DNA of 33,259 bases from an uncultured Polaribacter sp. (GTDB taxonomy: Bacteria; Bacteroidota; Bacteroidia; Flavobacteriales; Flavobacteriaceae), in assembly GCA_938084845.1 (NCBI GenBank), contig CALKEB010000038.1, positions 1 to 33,259 on the forward strand. Direction: 5' to 3'. Shown here piece after piece: positions 8,882-17,371 of this stretch. The notes below the pieces were generated by a model that worked only from the letters and a program-made list of their open reading frames with translations, searched no databases and was not told the DNA's origin. Each line of letters opens with the position of its first letter. The first letter of the stretch is position 1. Made by a program: the position numbers and the translations under genes.

Positions 8882-9025
8882 AAAGCATTTTAAACAGTTT
8901 TAAAACGCATTTTAGGTGTGGGTGGTTTAATTTATACTGTAAAGTATTTAAAAACCCTTAAAATTGATTTTTTAAAGGCTTTTAAAATAAGAAATACTTA
9001 TTGACTGTAGTTTTTGTTATAAGTT

Positions 9026-9424
9026 TTAACTATTTAATATGTAGACCCCAAATATTGCAACACTAAAATACACTGCTAAGGTCATCGCTCCTGCATAATC
9101 TTTAGCAAGTCGTTGCCCTATTAGTAAACATATTAATGTTATTGCACAAAGCTCTACACCAAGTAATCCTATTTCTTTCGTACCTGAAGTATAAAGCTCA
9201 TAAACACCAAACCCCATAATAATACTAGAAAAAATTTCTAAAACAAGGATTACGCCTAAAAGAAGTGGAACACTGTTTTTAAAAGGAGAGCTTTTAAAAT
9301 GTTCTTTTAAAAAAGAAAGATTGCCATTCCAATCCATTATTTTATCAATTCCTGATTGAAGAAAAGGAACAATTAAAAAAATTAAGATTAAAACTTCTGT
9401 AGGATAGTCTGATAAAAAATTCAT
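9026..9424 (-). CDS. DoxX-like integral membrane protein
   Basis: A 132-residue protein with four hydrophobic segments, near residues 10-25, 52-72, 82-105 and 112-130, fitting the DoxX/DoxD-like family. Family function is poorly defined; a quinone- or redox-related membrane role is known only for some distant members. The ATG lies 3 bases after the stop of the 2-hydroxyacid dehydrogenase, so it is the last gene of the panB unit. No catalytic residues are evident. The gap beyond it (8882-9025) is AT-rich with only a weak imperfect hairpin around 8927-8960, so its terminator is uncertain. Confidence 0.72.
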   Translation of the reverse strand: MNFLSDYPTEVLILIFLIVPFLQSGIDKIMDWNGNLSFLKEHFKSSPFKNSVPLLLGVILVLEIFSSIIMGFGVYELYTSGTKEIGLLGVELCAITLICLLIGQRLAKDYAGAMTLAVYFSVAIFGVYILNS

Positions 9425-9427
9425 TAT

Positions 9428-10369
9428 TTATATTTTAAAATTCACTTTTACTTTGTCTACGATTGTTTGTGCCAATTTTTCTTTGCTTTCAATAGTCCAA
9501 CCTGCAACATGTGGAGATAAGATTACATTGTTTGCTTGTACTAAATACTGAAACGCCTCTGGCAGATTATTATCTGAAAACAAATTTTCAAAAGATGATT
9601 TTTCATACTCTAAAACATCTAAACCTGCACCTAATATTTTACCAGATTTTAAAGCATATACTAAATCTTTTGTTACTACTGATGTTCCACGTGCAGTATT
9701 TATAAGCCAGAAATTTTTCTTAAAATTATTGATAAATTCATGATTTATCATGTTTTTGGTAAGTTCAGTTTGAGGTGTGTGCAGACTTAAAACATCACTT
9801 CTGTCTTGCAATTCTTGCAACGATACTTGAGTGCAATTTTCATCACCTACATTTGGTTTTAAATCGTAACAAAGTACATCAACATCAAAACCTCTTAATT
9901 TTTTAGCAAAAGATTTGCCCATATTTCCATAGCCAATTAAGCCTACAGTTTTACCATCTAATTCTAATCCTCTATTTTCTTCACGTAACCATTTACCTTG
10001 TCTAACCTCTAAATCTGCCTTTATCATTTTATTGAATAAGGCAAGCAACATACCTAAAGAATGTTCACCAACAGCATTTCTATTTCCTTCTGGTGCAGCA
10101 ATAAGTATAATGTTTTTTTTCTTAGCATAGACGCAATCTATATTTTCTAAACCGGCTCCTACCCTACCAATAAATTTTAGGTTCTTGGCGTTGTCCAAAA
10201 ATGGTTTGTCTATTTTAAATCGACTACGAATAATAAAACCGTCATAGCTATGAATTTTAGCTGCGATCTCACTTTTTGTCGAGGTGTAATCTTCATCATT
10301 AGTAAACCCTAATTTGTTTAATTGAGCAATTAATAAGGGGTGATTACTGTCTAAATGTAGTATTTTCAA
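9428..10369 (-). CDS. D-isomer-specific 2-hydroxyacid dehydrogenase, NAD-binding
   Basis: A 313-residue oxidoreductase of the phosphoglycerate dehydrogenase-like family. The N-terminal substrate domain is followed by NAD-binding GLIGYGNMGKSFAKKL (near residues 141-156). The catalytic Arg lies in LINTARGTSVV (near residue 224), the Glu in DVLEYE, and the His in LSPHVAGWT (near 290). The chain is much shorter than long-type SerA, lacking the ACT domain. Start is TTG at 10369, giving MKILHLDSNHP, which fits the expected N-terminus of the fold; no in-frame ATG precedes it. It lies 6 bases after the small membrane gene and 3 before the DoxX-like gene. It may be a 3-phosphoglycerate dehydrogenase, but its substrate is not proven by sequence. 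Confidence 0.88.
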   Translation of the reverse strand: MKILHLDSNHPLLIAQLNKLGFTNDEDYTSTKSEIAAKIHSYDGFIIRSRFKIDKPFLDNAKNLKFIGRVGAGLENIDCVYAKKKNIILIAAPEGNRNAVGEHSLGMLLALFNKMIKADLEVRQGKWLREENRGLELDGKTVGLIGYGNMGKSFAKKLRGFDVDVLCYDLKPNVGDENCTQVSLQELQDRSDVLSLHTPQTELTKNMINHEFINNFKKNFWLINTARGTSVVTKDLVYALKSGKILGAGLDVLEYEKSSFENLFSDNNLPEAFQYLVQANNVILSPHVAGWTIESKEKLAQTIVDKVKVNFKI

Positions 10370-10375
10370 AATAGA

Positions 10376-10615
10376 TTATTTTTTAGAATTTAATCTATGC
10401 CTTAATTGCTGAATTTCATCATTTTTATCTTTTAACTCCATTCTATAATAATAGAGACTAGCAATTATGTAAATTAGAACAAAAGCTTCTCTTAAGCCAT
10501 TGCCTAGCGATAATTCAATAGCAAAAAATCCCTCTAAAATGTAAAGAATTGCAAAAGCGATTAATGAAATAAAAGAAAGGTTTTTTAAAAAAGTTTTAAT
10601 ATTGTTCCTCTTCAT
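10376..10615 (-). CDS. Small membrane protein of unknown function
   Basis: A 79-residue protein not recognised as a named family. It has a basic N-terminus ([12 protein letters not shown]), two hydrophobic segments near residues 13-32 and 42-57, and a charged C-terminal helix with EL-D-I--L heptad-like spacing (about 60-79). Its ATG overlaps the end of panB by 20 bases, which suggests translational coupling. The downstream dehydrogenase starts 6 bases after its stop. A small two-pass anchor with a cytoplasmic coiled tail is the simplest description. Confidence 0.7.
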   Translation of the reverse strand: MKRNNIKTFLKNLSFISLIAFAILYILEGFFAIELSLGNGLREAFVLIYIIASLYYYRMELKDKNDEIQQLRHRLNSKK

Positions 10616-11414
10616 TTGGAAAGTCTTTACTTTTTACATCGGCAATATACTGTTGGAATGCGCCTGTCATTTCTTTGTATAAATTCAAATATCTACGTAA
10701 AAACCTTGGATGAAACTCATGTGTCATTCCAACCATATCGTGGGTAACTAATACTTGACCATCTACTCCATTACCTGCACCAATACCAATTACAGGTATG
10801 GTTAGCGCCTTTGCTACTTCTGTTGCTAGTTTAGCAGGCACTTTTTCTAAAACAATGGCAAAACACCCTATTCTTTCTAGCATTAGCGCATCTTCCATTA
10901 ATTTTTCTGCTTCTTCTTCTTCTTTTGCCCTAACCGTATATGTACCAAATTTATAAATAGATTGTGGTGTTAAACCTAAGTGACCCATCACAGGAATTCC
11001 TGCATTTAAGATTCGTTTTATAGACTCTTTTACTTCTTTACCTCCTTCTAATTTTATAGAGTGCCCCCCACTTTCTTTCATAATTCTAATTGCAGAGCGT
11101 AATGCTTCCTTCGGGTCAGATTGATAGCTACCAAAAGGTAAATCTACCACCACTAAAGACCTCTCTATAGCCCTGACAACAGCGCTAGCATGATAAATCA
11201 TTTGATCTAAAGTTATTGGCAAAGTAGTTTCGTGGCCTGCTATTACGTTAGACGCAGAGTCGCCTACCAAAAGTACATCTAAACCAGCACCATCTAGAAT
11301 TTTAGCCATGGTATAATCATAAGCCGTTAGCATGGAAATTTTTTCTCCATTTGCTTTCATTTCTACCAATGATTTTACAGTAACTCTTTTGTACTGTTTT
11401 TTTGCTACAGACAT
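10596..11414 (-). CDS. panB: 3-methyl-2-oxobutanoate hydroxymethyltransferase
   Basis: First committed enzyme of pantothenate synthesis: transfers a hydroxymethyl group from methylene-tetrahydrofolate to 2-oxoisovalerate to give ketopantoate. Family blocks visible are [37 protein letters not shown] (the Asp binds the metal), [29 protein letters not shown] and [21 protein letters not shown]. Start was set at ATG 11414 ([15 protein letters not shown]), giving 272 residues; the longer frame opening at 11453 adds 13 poorly conserved-looking residues. It is the first gene of a four-gene minus-strand operon whose members overlap or nearly abut. The rest of the pantothenate pathway is not in this window. 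Confidence 0.96.
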   Translation of the reverse strand: MSVAKKQYKRVTVKSLVEMKANGEKISMLTAYDYTMAKILDGAGLDVLLVGDSASNVIAGHETTLPITLDQMIYHASAVVRAIERSLVVVDLPFGSYQSDPKEALRSAIRIMKESGGHSIKLEGGKEVKESIKRILNAGIPVMGHLGLTPQSIYKFGTYTVRAKEEEEAEKLMEDALMLERIGCFAIVLEKVPAKLATEVAKALTIPVIGIGAGNGVDGQVLVTHDMVGMTHEFHPRFLRRYLNLYKEMTGAFQQYIADVKSKDFPNEEEQY

Positions 11415-11535
11415 AAACGTGTTTTTAAGTTGGTAAAAGTAAGAAATAATCATAGATTTTTAAGGTCTTTATAGTTGCTATCATTTTATTAATTTGCTTT
11501 TTTTAAGTAGATTTATAGCAGCTAAATGTATTGAT

Positions 11536-12015
11536 GTGCAAAAAAGTATTCTATTTGTTATTGTTTTGGTAATTTCATTTTCGTTAAATGCCCAAGAAAA
11601 TAAAGTAAAAAGTGACATAAAATTGGTGGTTGACACTTTTTTTAAAGGGTTGCATAAAGGAGATAGTACTTTAATGGCTTCTACCCTTCATAAAAACATA
11701 AAAATTCAAACCACATCTAGTATGAGGGGGCCTAACGGTTTTTTGCAAACAGACTCAAGAAAAAAACTACTAACAGCAATTGCAAATAAAAACCCAGAAC
11801 ACATGTACTTAGAAAAATTACTTTCTTATGATATAAAAGTTGATGGTAATATTGCTTCTGTTTGGACTCCGTATGAATTTTATTTTAATTCTAATTTTAG
11901 TCATTGTGGTGCCAATTCTTTTCAACTTTTTAAAGAAAATGAACAATGGAAAATTATTTATTTGGTAGATATGAGAAGAAGAGATAATTGCAATGCGCTT
12001 GTAGATAAAAAATAA
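11536..12015 (+). CDS. Secreted NTF2-like (lumazine-binding-like) protein
   Basis: A small cone-fold protein of the SnoaL/NTF2 superfamily resembling the 'putative lumazine-binding' family. Start GTG 11536 gives MQKSILFVIVLVISFSLNAQ, a clean signal peptide. The longer frame from TTG 11494 adds a segment before it and overlaps an AATTTG promoter-like element. The mature domain runs from about residue 22 to 155, with VVDTFFKGLHKGDSTLM and a C-terminal SVWTPYEFYFNSNFSHCGANSFQLFKENEQWKIIYLVDMRRRDNC block. The two Cys near its end could form a disulfide. Function is unknown; small-molecule binding or isomerase-like activity is only a family-level suggestion. It is followed 29 bases later by the sigma factor gene. 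An alternative ATG two bases upstream (11534) is out of frame by one base in an A6 run. Confidence 0.8.
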   Translation: MQKSILFVIVLVISFSLNAQENKVKSDIKLVVDTFFKGLHKGDSTLMASTLHKNIKIQTTSSMRGPNGFLQTDSRKKLLTAIANKNPEHMYLEKLLSYDIKVDGNIASVWTPYEFYFNSNFSHCGANSFQLFKENEQWKIIYLVDMRRRDNCNALVDKK

Positions 12016-12017
12016 GT

Positions 12018-12025
12018 TATATTTG
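12018..12025 (+). promoter_or_regulatory. Putative -7 element for the sigma factor gene
   Basis: TATATTTG matches TAnnTTTG perfectly, 19 bases before the sigma factor ATG at 12045. The nearest TTG (11999-12001) leaves only a 16-base spacer, so promoter strength is doubtful. It would let the sigma/zinc-protein pair be transcribed separately from the NTF2-like gene. Confidence 0.35.
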
Positions 12026-12044
12026 GTGTATTACTTTACAATGT

Positions 12045-12611
12045 ATGCCAGAAAAAGAAAATCTTTTACATCCAGACAAATGGGTAGACCATTATGCAGA
12101 CTATTTATTTAATTACGCTGTAGTAAGGGTAAATAACAAAGATTTGGCAAAAGACCTTGTGCAAGACACCTCTTTTTCAGGCTTAAAATCTGCAAGAAAT
12201 TTTGAAGGCAGATCCTCAGAAAAAACTTGGCTTACCGCTATTTTAAAACGGAAAGTTATAGACCATTATAGAAAAATAAATTCAAAAAAAGGTCAAGCAG
12301 AAGTTCGTGTAAACTTTTATAATGATGGCGAAAATGAAGGAAACTGGTTAGAAGAAAGAGTGCCACAACGTTGGAGTGCCTCTTTAGAAAAAAACTTAGA
12401 AAACGAAGAGCTAAAAGCTCAATTAGATAGCTGTATAGACAACTTACCAGAAAAATATGCAATGGTTTTTAGAATGAAAACCATACAAGAGTTTGATACC
12501 CAAGAAATTTGTAAGGAGTTAGAGATTACAGCGTTCAATTTGTGGGTTATAATTCATAGAGCTAGAACGCAATTAAGAAAATGTATGGAAGATCATTGGT
12601 TTAATATTTAA
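12045..12611 (+). CDS. ECF-type RNA polymerase sigma factor (TIGR02943-like)
   Basis: A 188-residue sigma-70 family factor with only regions 2 and 4. Region 2 includes DHYADYLFNYAVVRVNNKDLAKDLVQDTSFSGLKSARNFEGRSSEKTWLTAILKRKVIDHYRK in residues about 14-78 (split here only for description: DLVQDT is the region 2.2 core and KTWLTAILKRKVIDHYR the 2.3-2.4 part). Region 4 is LPEKYAMVFRMKTIQEF followed by EICKELEITAFNLWVIIHRARTQLRKC (near 138-182), including the recognition helix. The ATG at 12045 is favoured because MPEKENLLHPDKW precedes region 2 at normal length. It is immediately followed, after 3 bases, by a small zinc-motif protein that is probably its regulator. Target promoters are unknown; neighbouring genes such as the O-methyltransferase are possible members of its regulon. 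Confidence 0.92.
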   Translation: MPEKENLLHPDKWVDHYADYLFNYAVVRVNNKDLAKDLVQDTSFSGLKSARNFEGRSSEKTWLTAILKRKVIDHYRKINSKKGQAEVRVNFYNDGENEGNWLEERVPQRWSASLEKNLENEELKAQLDSCIDNLPEKYAMVFRMKTIQEFDTQEICKELEITAFNLWVIIHRARTQLRKCMEDHWFNI

Positions 12612-12614
12612 AAA

Positions 12615-12881
12615 ATGCTAAAAAAGTTAACGCTAACTTGTAACGAGGCCACAACAATCTGTGACAAAAGCCAATATAATGAAGCTACATTTCTAGAAAA
12701 AATGAGGCTCACCGTTCATTTTTTATATTGCAAACTTTGCAAAAGGTATACCAAACAAAATTTACTGCTAAGTAGTTGTTACAGAAACAAATCCGAGAGC
12801 ATCAAAAGAGAAAACCACGCTTTAACTACAGAAAAAAAAGAGACTTTAAAACAAGCGTTACACAAACAAACATATAAATAA
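12615..12881 (+). CDS. Small zinc-motif protein, probable anti-sigma factor
   Basis: An 88-residue basic protein three bases downstream of the ECF sigma factor. It begins LTCNEATTICDKSQ and contains HFLYCKLC near residues 35-42. Its H-x3-C-x2-C spacing is the core of the ZAS (zinc-binding anti-sigma) domain. Unlike most anti-sigma factors it has no hydrophobic segment long enough to span the membrane, so it should be soluble, with a Lys-rich C-terminal tail from about residue 60. Cytoplasmic redox or metal sensing, as in RsrA-like proteins, is an inference from this arrangement. The upstream Cys residues (TC, TIC) could complete the zinc site. Confidence 0.78.
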   Translation: MLKKLTLTCNEATTICDKSQYNEATFLEKMRLTVHFLYCKLCKRYTKQNLLLSSCYRNKSESIKRENHALTTEKKETLKQALHKQTYK

Positions 12882-12941
12882 AGTACTTTTTTGTATAGCA
12901 TATTACACAGCAGTTTATAGCAGTATAATTTTCTCTTTTTG

Positions 12942-12949
12942 TATTTTTG
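12942..12949 (+). promoter_or_regulatory. Putative -7 element for the O-methyltransferase gene
   Basis: TATTTTTG matches TAnnTTTG perfectly and ends 14 bases before the ATG at 12964. No TTG is present at the expected 19-base distance, so it is only half supported. Confidence 0.33.
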
Positions 12950-12963
12950 ATAAAAATTAAAGC

Positions 12964-13605
12964 ATGCATTTTCTTCCTGAAAAATTAGACGACTACGTTG
13001 TAAACCATTCTCAACAAGAGCCTGAGATCTTAAAAGAATTAAGCAGAGAAACCTGGCAAAAAGTACTAAACCCAAGAATGATAAGTGGCGCTTATCAAGG
13101 AAGGTTACTTTCTATATTATCAAAAATAATTAGACCAAAAAATATATTAGAAATAGGCACGTATACCGGTTATTCTGCGTTGTGTTTTGCAGAGGGGCTT
13201 CAAAAAGACGGTAAAATTATAACCATCGATAGAAATGAAGAGTTAGAAGCATTACAAAATAAATATTTTCAAAAATCAGGGTATAGGTCACAAATTATTC
13301 AGAAAATAGGCAATGCATTAACCCTTATACCTACATTAGAAGAAAAGTTTGATTTGGTTTTTATTGATGCCGATAAATGCAATTACTCTAATTATTTTCA
13401 TTTAGTAATAGAAAAAATGAATTCAGGAGGTATTATACTGTCTGATAACGTTTTGTGGAGCGGAAAAGTAGTTGAAAAATTAGATGAAAAAGACAATGAT
13501 ACAAAAGAGTTGCTGGCTTACAATACGTTAATAAATTCAGATAGTAGGGTAGAAACAGTAGTATTACCAATAAGAGACGGCTTAACAGTAACAAGAGTAA
13601 TTTAA
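12964..13605 (+). CDS. SAM-dependent O-methyltransferase (catechol/caffeoyl-CoA type)
   Basis: A 213-residue enzyme of the methyltransferase_3 family. Motif I is NILEIGTYTGYSALCFAEGL (near residues 60-79), the adenosine-contacting strand is IITIDRNEE, and the metal-binding segment is DLVFIDADKCNY (near 132-143), where the family has a divalent-cation-binding Asp. SGGIILSDNVLWSGKV follows. Start ATG 12964 gives MHFLPEKLDDYVVNHSQQEPEIL, the typical helical N-terminal cap. The substrate is unknown; bacterial members act on various catechol-like or tRNA substrates (TrmR-like proteins of this family methylate tRNA). It is convergent with the TatA-type gene; the 23-base gap leaves no room for a clear bidirectional terminator. 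Confidence 0.9.
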   Translation: MHFLPEKLDDYVVNHSQQEPEILKELSRETWQKVLNPRMISGAYQGRLLSILSKIIRPKNILEIGTYTGYSALCFAEGLQKDGKIITIDRNEELEALQNKYFQKSGYRSQIIQKIGNALTLIPTLEEKFDLVFIDADKCNYSNYFHLVIEKMNSGGIILSDNVLWSGKVVEKLDEKDNDTKELLAYNTLINSDSRVETVVLPIRDGLTVTRVI

Positions 13606-13628
13606 GGGTGTAAAAAGTTAAAGTAGTG

Positions 13629-13913
13629 CTATTTGCTTCTTTTAATTGGCCCAGTAAAATCGTCTAATTTATCCTTTACTTCTTTTACTCCTTTGGTAAT
13701 GTCTTCTTTAACATTACTATCTAAGTTGTTTAGTTTAGCGCTTTCGTTAATTTCTTTTTTAATATCATTGGTGGCATCTTTTACTTGACGAATTCCTTTT
13801 CCAAGACCTCTTGCTATTTCAGGTATTTTATCTGCACCAAACACCATCACCACAAATAATAGGATGACCAAAATTTCTGGAGTTCCAATAAACAAAAAAG
13901 AAGTACTAATCAT
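13629..13913 (-). CDS. tatA: Twin-arginine translocase TatA/TatE-type subunit
   Basis: Membrane subunit of the Tat pathway, which exports folded proteins. Of 94 residues, 1-22 form the short transmembrane helix ([26 protein letters not shown]). The conserved hinge and amphipathic helix follow as [29 protein letters not shown]. The remainder is a charged cytoplasmic tail. The [23 protein letters not shown] pattern places it in the TatA/TatE group more than TatB. No tatC is nearby, so the gene name is by family only. Its ATG is only 5 bases after a perfect -7 element, predicting a leaderless or nearly leaderless mRNA. mutS lies upstream on the same strand with a 131-base AT-rich gap, holding no other gene. 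Confidence 0.88.
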   Translation of the reverse strand: MISTSFLFIGTPEILVILLFVVMVFGADKIPEIARGLGKGIRQVKDATNDIKKEINESAKLNNLDSNVKEDITKGVKEVKDKLDDFTGPIKRSK

Positions 13914-13918
13914 AAATA

Positions 13919-13926
13919 CAAAGATA
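13919..13926 (-). promoter_or_regulatory. Putative -7 element for tatA, leaderless arrangement
   Basis: Minus-strand TATCTTTG matches TAnnTTTG perfectly. Only 5 bases separate it from the ATG at 13913, so transcription should begin at or next to the start codon. No well-spaced TTG was found. Confidence 0.4.
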
Positions 13927-14044
13927 AAGTTTATTGTAATAAAATATTTACAAATACAATCAATTTTTGTTTTTTAATAAAAGTACAATTAAAAAAACTG
14001 TTTTTCCATTCTGAATGCCTATTCCAAAAAAGCCTTGCTCTAAA

Positions 14045-16663
14045 TTATTTACCATTTTCTTTGATCAACATTCGCTTAATTTCGTTCAACTTCATTAAAG
14101 CTTCAATTGGTGTTAGGGTATCTATATTTGTTGCCAATATTTCTTCACGAATATTTTCTAATAAAGGATCATCTAATTGAAAAAAGCTAAGCTGCATTTC
14201 TTCATGTTGGGTTTGTTTTAAAACCTCTTTAACCTCCGCATTTTTGGTGTTTTTCTCTAACTTTTTTAAAATTTTATTAGCGCTATGAATTACTATATTG
14301 GGCATTCCTGCTAGTTTTGCAACGTGAATACCAAAACTATGATTAGAACCACCAGCTACCAATTTACGTAAGAAAATAATGTTGTCTTCTAACTCTTTTA
14401 CAGATACATTAAAGTTTTTAATGCGCTTAAAAGTTGTTGTCATTTCATTCAATTCGTGATAATGGGTGGCAAATAATGTTTTTGCTTTGGTAGGATGTTC
14501 GTGCAAGAACTCAGAAATGGCCCAGGCAATAGAAATACCATCATAAGTAGAGGTTCCTCTACCAATTTCATCTAACAAAATTAAACTGCGCTCAGAAACG
14601 TTATTTAAAATCGATGCTGTTTCGTTCATTTCTACCATAAACGTAGATTCGCCCATAGAAATATTATCACTAGCACCCACTCTAGTAAAAATCTTATCTA
14701 CAATTCCGATTTTTGCATTTTGTGCAGGCACATAACACCCCATTTGGGCCAGTAAAACAATCAAAGCAGTTTGACGTAAAATGGCAGATTTACCAGACAT
14801 GTTTGGTCCAGTAATCATAATAATTTGTTGCTGATTTCTGTTTAAAACAACATCATTAGCAATATAAGTTTGATCAATAGGCAATTGTTTTTCAATTACA
14901 GGGTGTCTACCATTTTTAATTTCTAAATCAGTACTTTCATCTAGAATTGGGCGCACATAATTGTTAGCTACAGCCAATACAGAAAAAGACAACAAGCAAT
15001 CTATTTTTGCAATAATTTGTGCGTTTTCTTGCACAACATCTACAAACTGAATTATGTATTGCAACAGTTTCGAGAAAATTTCTTGCTCTAATTTGGCAAT
15101 CTTTTCTTCGGCTCCTAAAATTTTTGTTTCGTACTCTTTCAGCTCTTCAGTAATGTATCTTTCAGCAGCAACCAACGTCTGTTTTCTAATCCATTGTTCA
15201 GGTACTTTGTCTTTATGCGTATTTCTAACCTCGATGTAATAGCCAAACACATTGTTGAACGCAATTTTTAAACTTGTAATTCCTGTAGCTTCAGTTTCAC
15301 GCGCTAATAGTTCATCTAAAAACTGTTTTCCTGATGATGAAATTGCGCGTAGATCGTCTAATTCTTGATGCACATTGTTGGCAATTGCATTTCCTTTATT
15401 GATGTTTACAGGAGCATCATCAAATAGGGTTTCAGAAATTTTAGTGATTAAATCTTGACAAGTGTGGAGTTGTTTTCCTAAATTTTGAACTGCTTTATTT
15501 TTACTCTTTTCAGCCTCAATTTTTATCGGTAAAATTGCTTTTAGAGAATCTTTTAACAATACAATTTCTCTCGGTGATGCTTTACCTGTGGCTACTTTAG
15601 AAATAAGCCTTTCTAAATCAGAAATTTGTTTTAATTGATACGTTACAGTTTGCGAAAATTCATCAGAATCTATAAAAAATTTTACCAATTCATGACGATT
15701 TTTAATTTCATCAATATTTTTTAAAGGTAAAGCCAACCAGCGTTTTAACAATCTTCCACCCATAGGTGAAATAGTTTTATCAATAACAGCTAAAAGCGTA
15801 ACTGCGTTTACAGAATTTGGATTGTACAATTCTAAATTTCGCACTGTAAAACGATCCATCCAAACATAGTTATCTTCAGCAATTCTGCTAATATTTTGAA
15901 TGTGTTTTAATTGATTGTGTTGCGTTTCTGATAAATAATACAATACTGCACCTGCTGCAATAATTCCGTTTTTTACATCTTGTATTCCATACCCTTTTAG
16001 GGTTTTAACGGCAAAATGATTTTGTAAAGTTTCATTTGCATATTCCTTTTGAAAAACCCAATCGTCTAGATAGAAAGTATAATACCTGTTTTCAAATAAT
16101 TCTAAAAATTGTTGCTTATTTTGTTTCTGAACTAAAACTTCACTTGGGGTAAAGTTCTGCAACAACTTATCAATGTATGCTGCTGTACCTTGCGCAACTA
16201 AATATTCGCCTGTAGAAACATCTAAAAACGAAATACCAAGTTGTTTTTTATCAAAATGTACTGCTGCTAAAAAGTTGTTGCTTTTGCTTTGTAATACCTC
16301 ATCGTTTAAAGAAACTCCAGGAGTAACCAATTCGGTAACACCACGTTTTACGATGGTTTTGGTCATTTTAGGATCTTCTAACTGATCGCAAATGGCAACA
16401 CGCATTCCTGCTTTCACCAATTTTGGTAAATAGGTATTTAAAGCATGATGCGGAAAGCCTGCCAAGGCCGTTTCAGCCTCTGAACCTGCACCTCTTTTGG
16501 TAAGTGTAATACCTAATACACGTGCTGCTTTTTTAGCATCATCTCCAAAGGTTTCATAAAAATCTCCCACACGAAAAAGCAACATAGCATCAGGATATTT
16601 AATCTTGATGGCATTATATTGTTTCATTAAAGGAGTAATCTTTTTCGATTTTGATTTTGTCAA
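14045..16663 (-). CDS. mutS: DNA mismatch repair protein MutS
   Basis: Recognises base mismatches and small loops and signals to MutL. The N-terminal mismatch-binding domain carries FRVGDFYETF (Phe-x-Glu wedge, near residues 30-39). The connector and lever domains follow. The ATPase has Walker A TGPNMSGKSAILRQ (near 610-625), MGESTFMVEMNETASIL, Walker B LILLDEIGRGTSTYDGISIAWA and the ATHYHEL box. Length is about 870 residues, normal for MutS1. There is no ATG at the expected place: the frame opens with TTG at 16681, but TTG at 16663 gives MTKSKSKKITPLMKQYN, closer to the usual short basic leader before TPLMKQYN, so it was chosen; ATG at 16627 is the other option. A SpoU-type RNA methyltransferase is divergent from it. 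Confidence 0.95.
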   Translation of the reverse strand: MTKSKSKKITPLMKQYNAIKIKYPDAMLLFRVGDFYETFGDDAKKAARVLGITLTKRGAGSEAETALAGFPHHALNTYLPKLVKAGMRVAICDQLEDPKMTKTIVKRGVTELVTPGVSLNDEVLQSKSNNFLAAVHFDKKQLGISFLDVSTGEYLVAQGTAAYIDKLLQNFTPSEVLVQKQNKQQFLELFENRYYTFYLDDWVFQKEYANETLQNHFAVKTLKGYGIQDVKNGIIAAGAVLYYLSETQHNQLKHIQNISRIAEDNYVWMDRFTVRNLELYNPNSVNAVTLLAVIDKTISPMGGRLLKRWLALPLKNIDEIKNRHELVKFFIDSDEFSQTVTYQLKQISDLERLISKVATGKASPREIVLLKDSLKAILPIKIEAEKSKNKAVQNLGKQLHTCQDLITKISETLFDDAPVNINKGNAIANNVHQELDDLRAISSSGKQFLDELLARETEATGITSLKIAFNNVFGYYIEVRNTHKDKVPEQWIRKQTLVAAERYITEELKEYETKILGAEEKIAKLEQEIFSKLLQYIIQFVDVVQENAQIIAKIDCLLSFSVLAVANNYVRPILDESTDLEIKNGRHPVIEKQLPIDQTYIANDVVLNRNQQQIIMITGPNMSGKSAILRQTALIVLLAQMGCYVPAQNAKIGIVDKIFTRVGASDNISMGESTFMVEMNETASILNNVSERSLILLDEIGRGTSTYDGISIAWAISEFLHEHPTKAKTLFATHYHELNEMTTTFKRIKNFNVSVKELEDNIIFLRKLVAGGSNHSFGIHVAKLAGMPNIVIHSANKILKKLEKNTKNAEVKEVLKQTQHEEMQLSFFQLDDPLLENIREEILATNIDTLTPIEALMKLNEIKRMLIKENGK

Positions 16664-16735
16664 TTTTTTATAAAAATTCAATTAGTTTTGCGAAGATAAA
16701 AAAAAGACTTTAGCCTTTAGCAGTTCCGAATTAGT

Positions 16736-16747
16736 TTTCGTACGAAA
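16736..16747. repeat. 12-base perfect palindrome between mutS and the trmH-family gene
   Basis: TTTCGTACGAAA is a perfect inverted repeat in the 122-base divergent intergenic region. It could be an operator shared by both promoters, but palindromes this short also arise by chance in AT-rich DNA. Confidence 0.3.
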
Positions 16748-16785
16748 CCAATCAAAGCCAAACGTTAAACTTAAACGCTTACAAG

Positions 16786-17313
16786 ATGAGGAAATTAAAA
16801 AATAATGAGTTAGGTAGAATTTCGGTTGATGAATTTAAAGCAACAGAAAAAACGCCGATAATTGTGGTGCTAGATAATGTAAGAAGTTTAAACAATATTG
16901 GTTCTGTATTTAGAACCAGTGATGCTTTTTTAATAGAAAAAATTTATTTGTGTGGTATTTCTGCAACACCACCCAATAAAGATATTCATAAAACCGCTCT
17001 AGGAGCTACAGAATCTGTAGATTGGGAGTATGTAGAAGACACGTTAGCATTGGTACAACAATTAAAGAAAGCGCACATAAAAGTGCTTGCTATAGAGCAA
17101 GCAGAAAATTCCACAAAACTAGATGCTTTTCTACCTTGTGCTAATCAGAAATATGCAATTGTAATGGGAAATGAGGTAAAAGGAGTGCAACAAGAAGTCG
17201 TAAATGCAAGTGATGTTTGTATAGAAATACCACAGTTAGGCACAAAACACTCGTTAAACATATCTGTAACTACAGGTGTTGTTCTTTGGGATTTGTTTCA
17301 AAAATTACAGTAG
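16786..17313 (+). CDS. TrmH/SpoU family RNA 2'-O-methyltransferase
   Basis: A 175-residue SPOUT-fold methyltransferase. Motif 1 is VLDNVRSLNNIGSVFRTSDAF (near residues 30-50, with the catalytic Arg in the N-x-GSVFRTS part). Motif 2 is YAIVMGNEVKGV (near 124-135). Motif 3 is IEIPQLGTKHSLNISVTTGVVLWDLF (near 146-171). These make a trefoil-knot SAM site. The target could be a tRNA or rRNA ribose; without an additional RNA-binding domain it is not assignable to a specific site. ATG 16786 is preferred because MRKLKNNELGRISVDEFK leads into the domain. Divergent from mutS. Confidence 0.92.
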   Translation: MRKLKNNELGRISVDEFKATEKTPIIVVLDNVRSLNNIGSVFRTSDAFLIEKIYLCGISATPPNKDIHKTALGATESVDWEYVEDTLALVQQLKKAHIKVLAIEQAENSTKLDAFLPCANQKYAIVMGNEVKGVQQEVVNASDVCIEIPQLGTKHSLNISVTTGVVLWDLFQKLQ

Positions 17314-17371
17314 AAATTTTTTTAGTAAGGATTAAAAAACTAATTTTAAAGGATAATAAATCCCTATTAAA

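Noticed and set aside
8882..9025. Repeated GCATTTTAAA-like motifs as a repeat array or CRISPR remnant
   Set aside because: Only two imperfect copies in AT-rich DNA, with no regular spacing.
9683..9698. TGTTCCACGTGCAGTA, resembling the mnmG-flanking palindrome
   Set aside because: Only the left half matches, and it encodes the conserved ARGT part of the dehydrogenase active site, so coding constraint explains it.
11534..11550. ATG at 11534 with a frameshift in the A6 run as the NTF2-like gene start
   Set aside because: GTG at 11536 gives an intact signal peptide in frame without assuming any error; noted only as an alternative.
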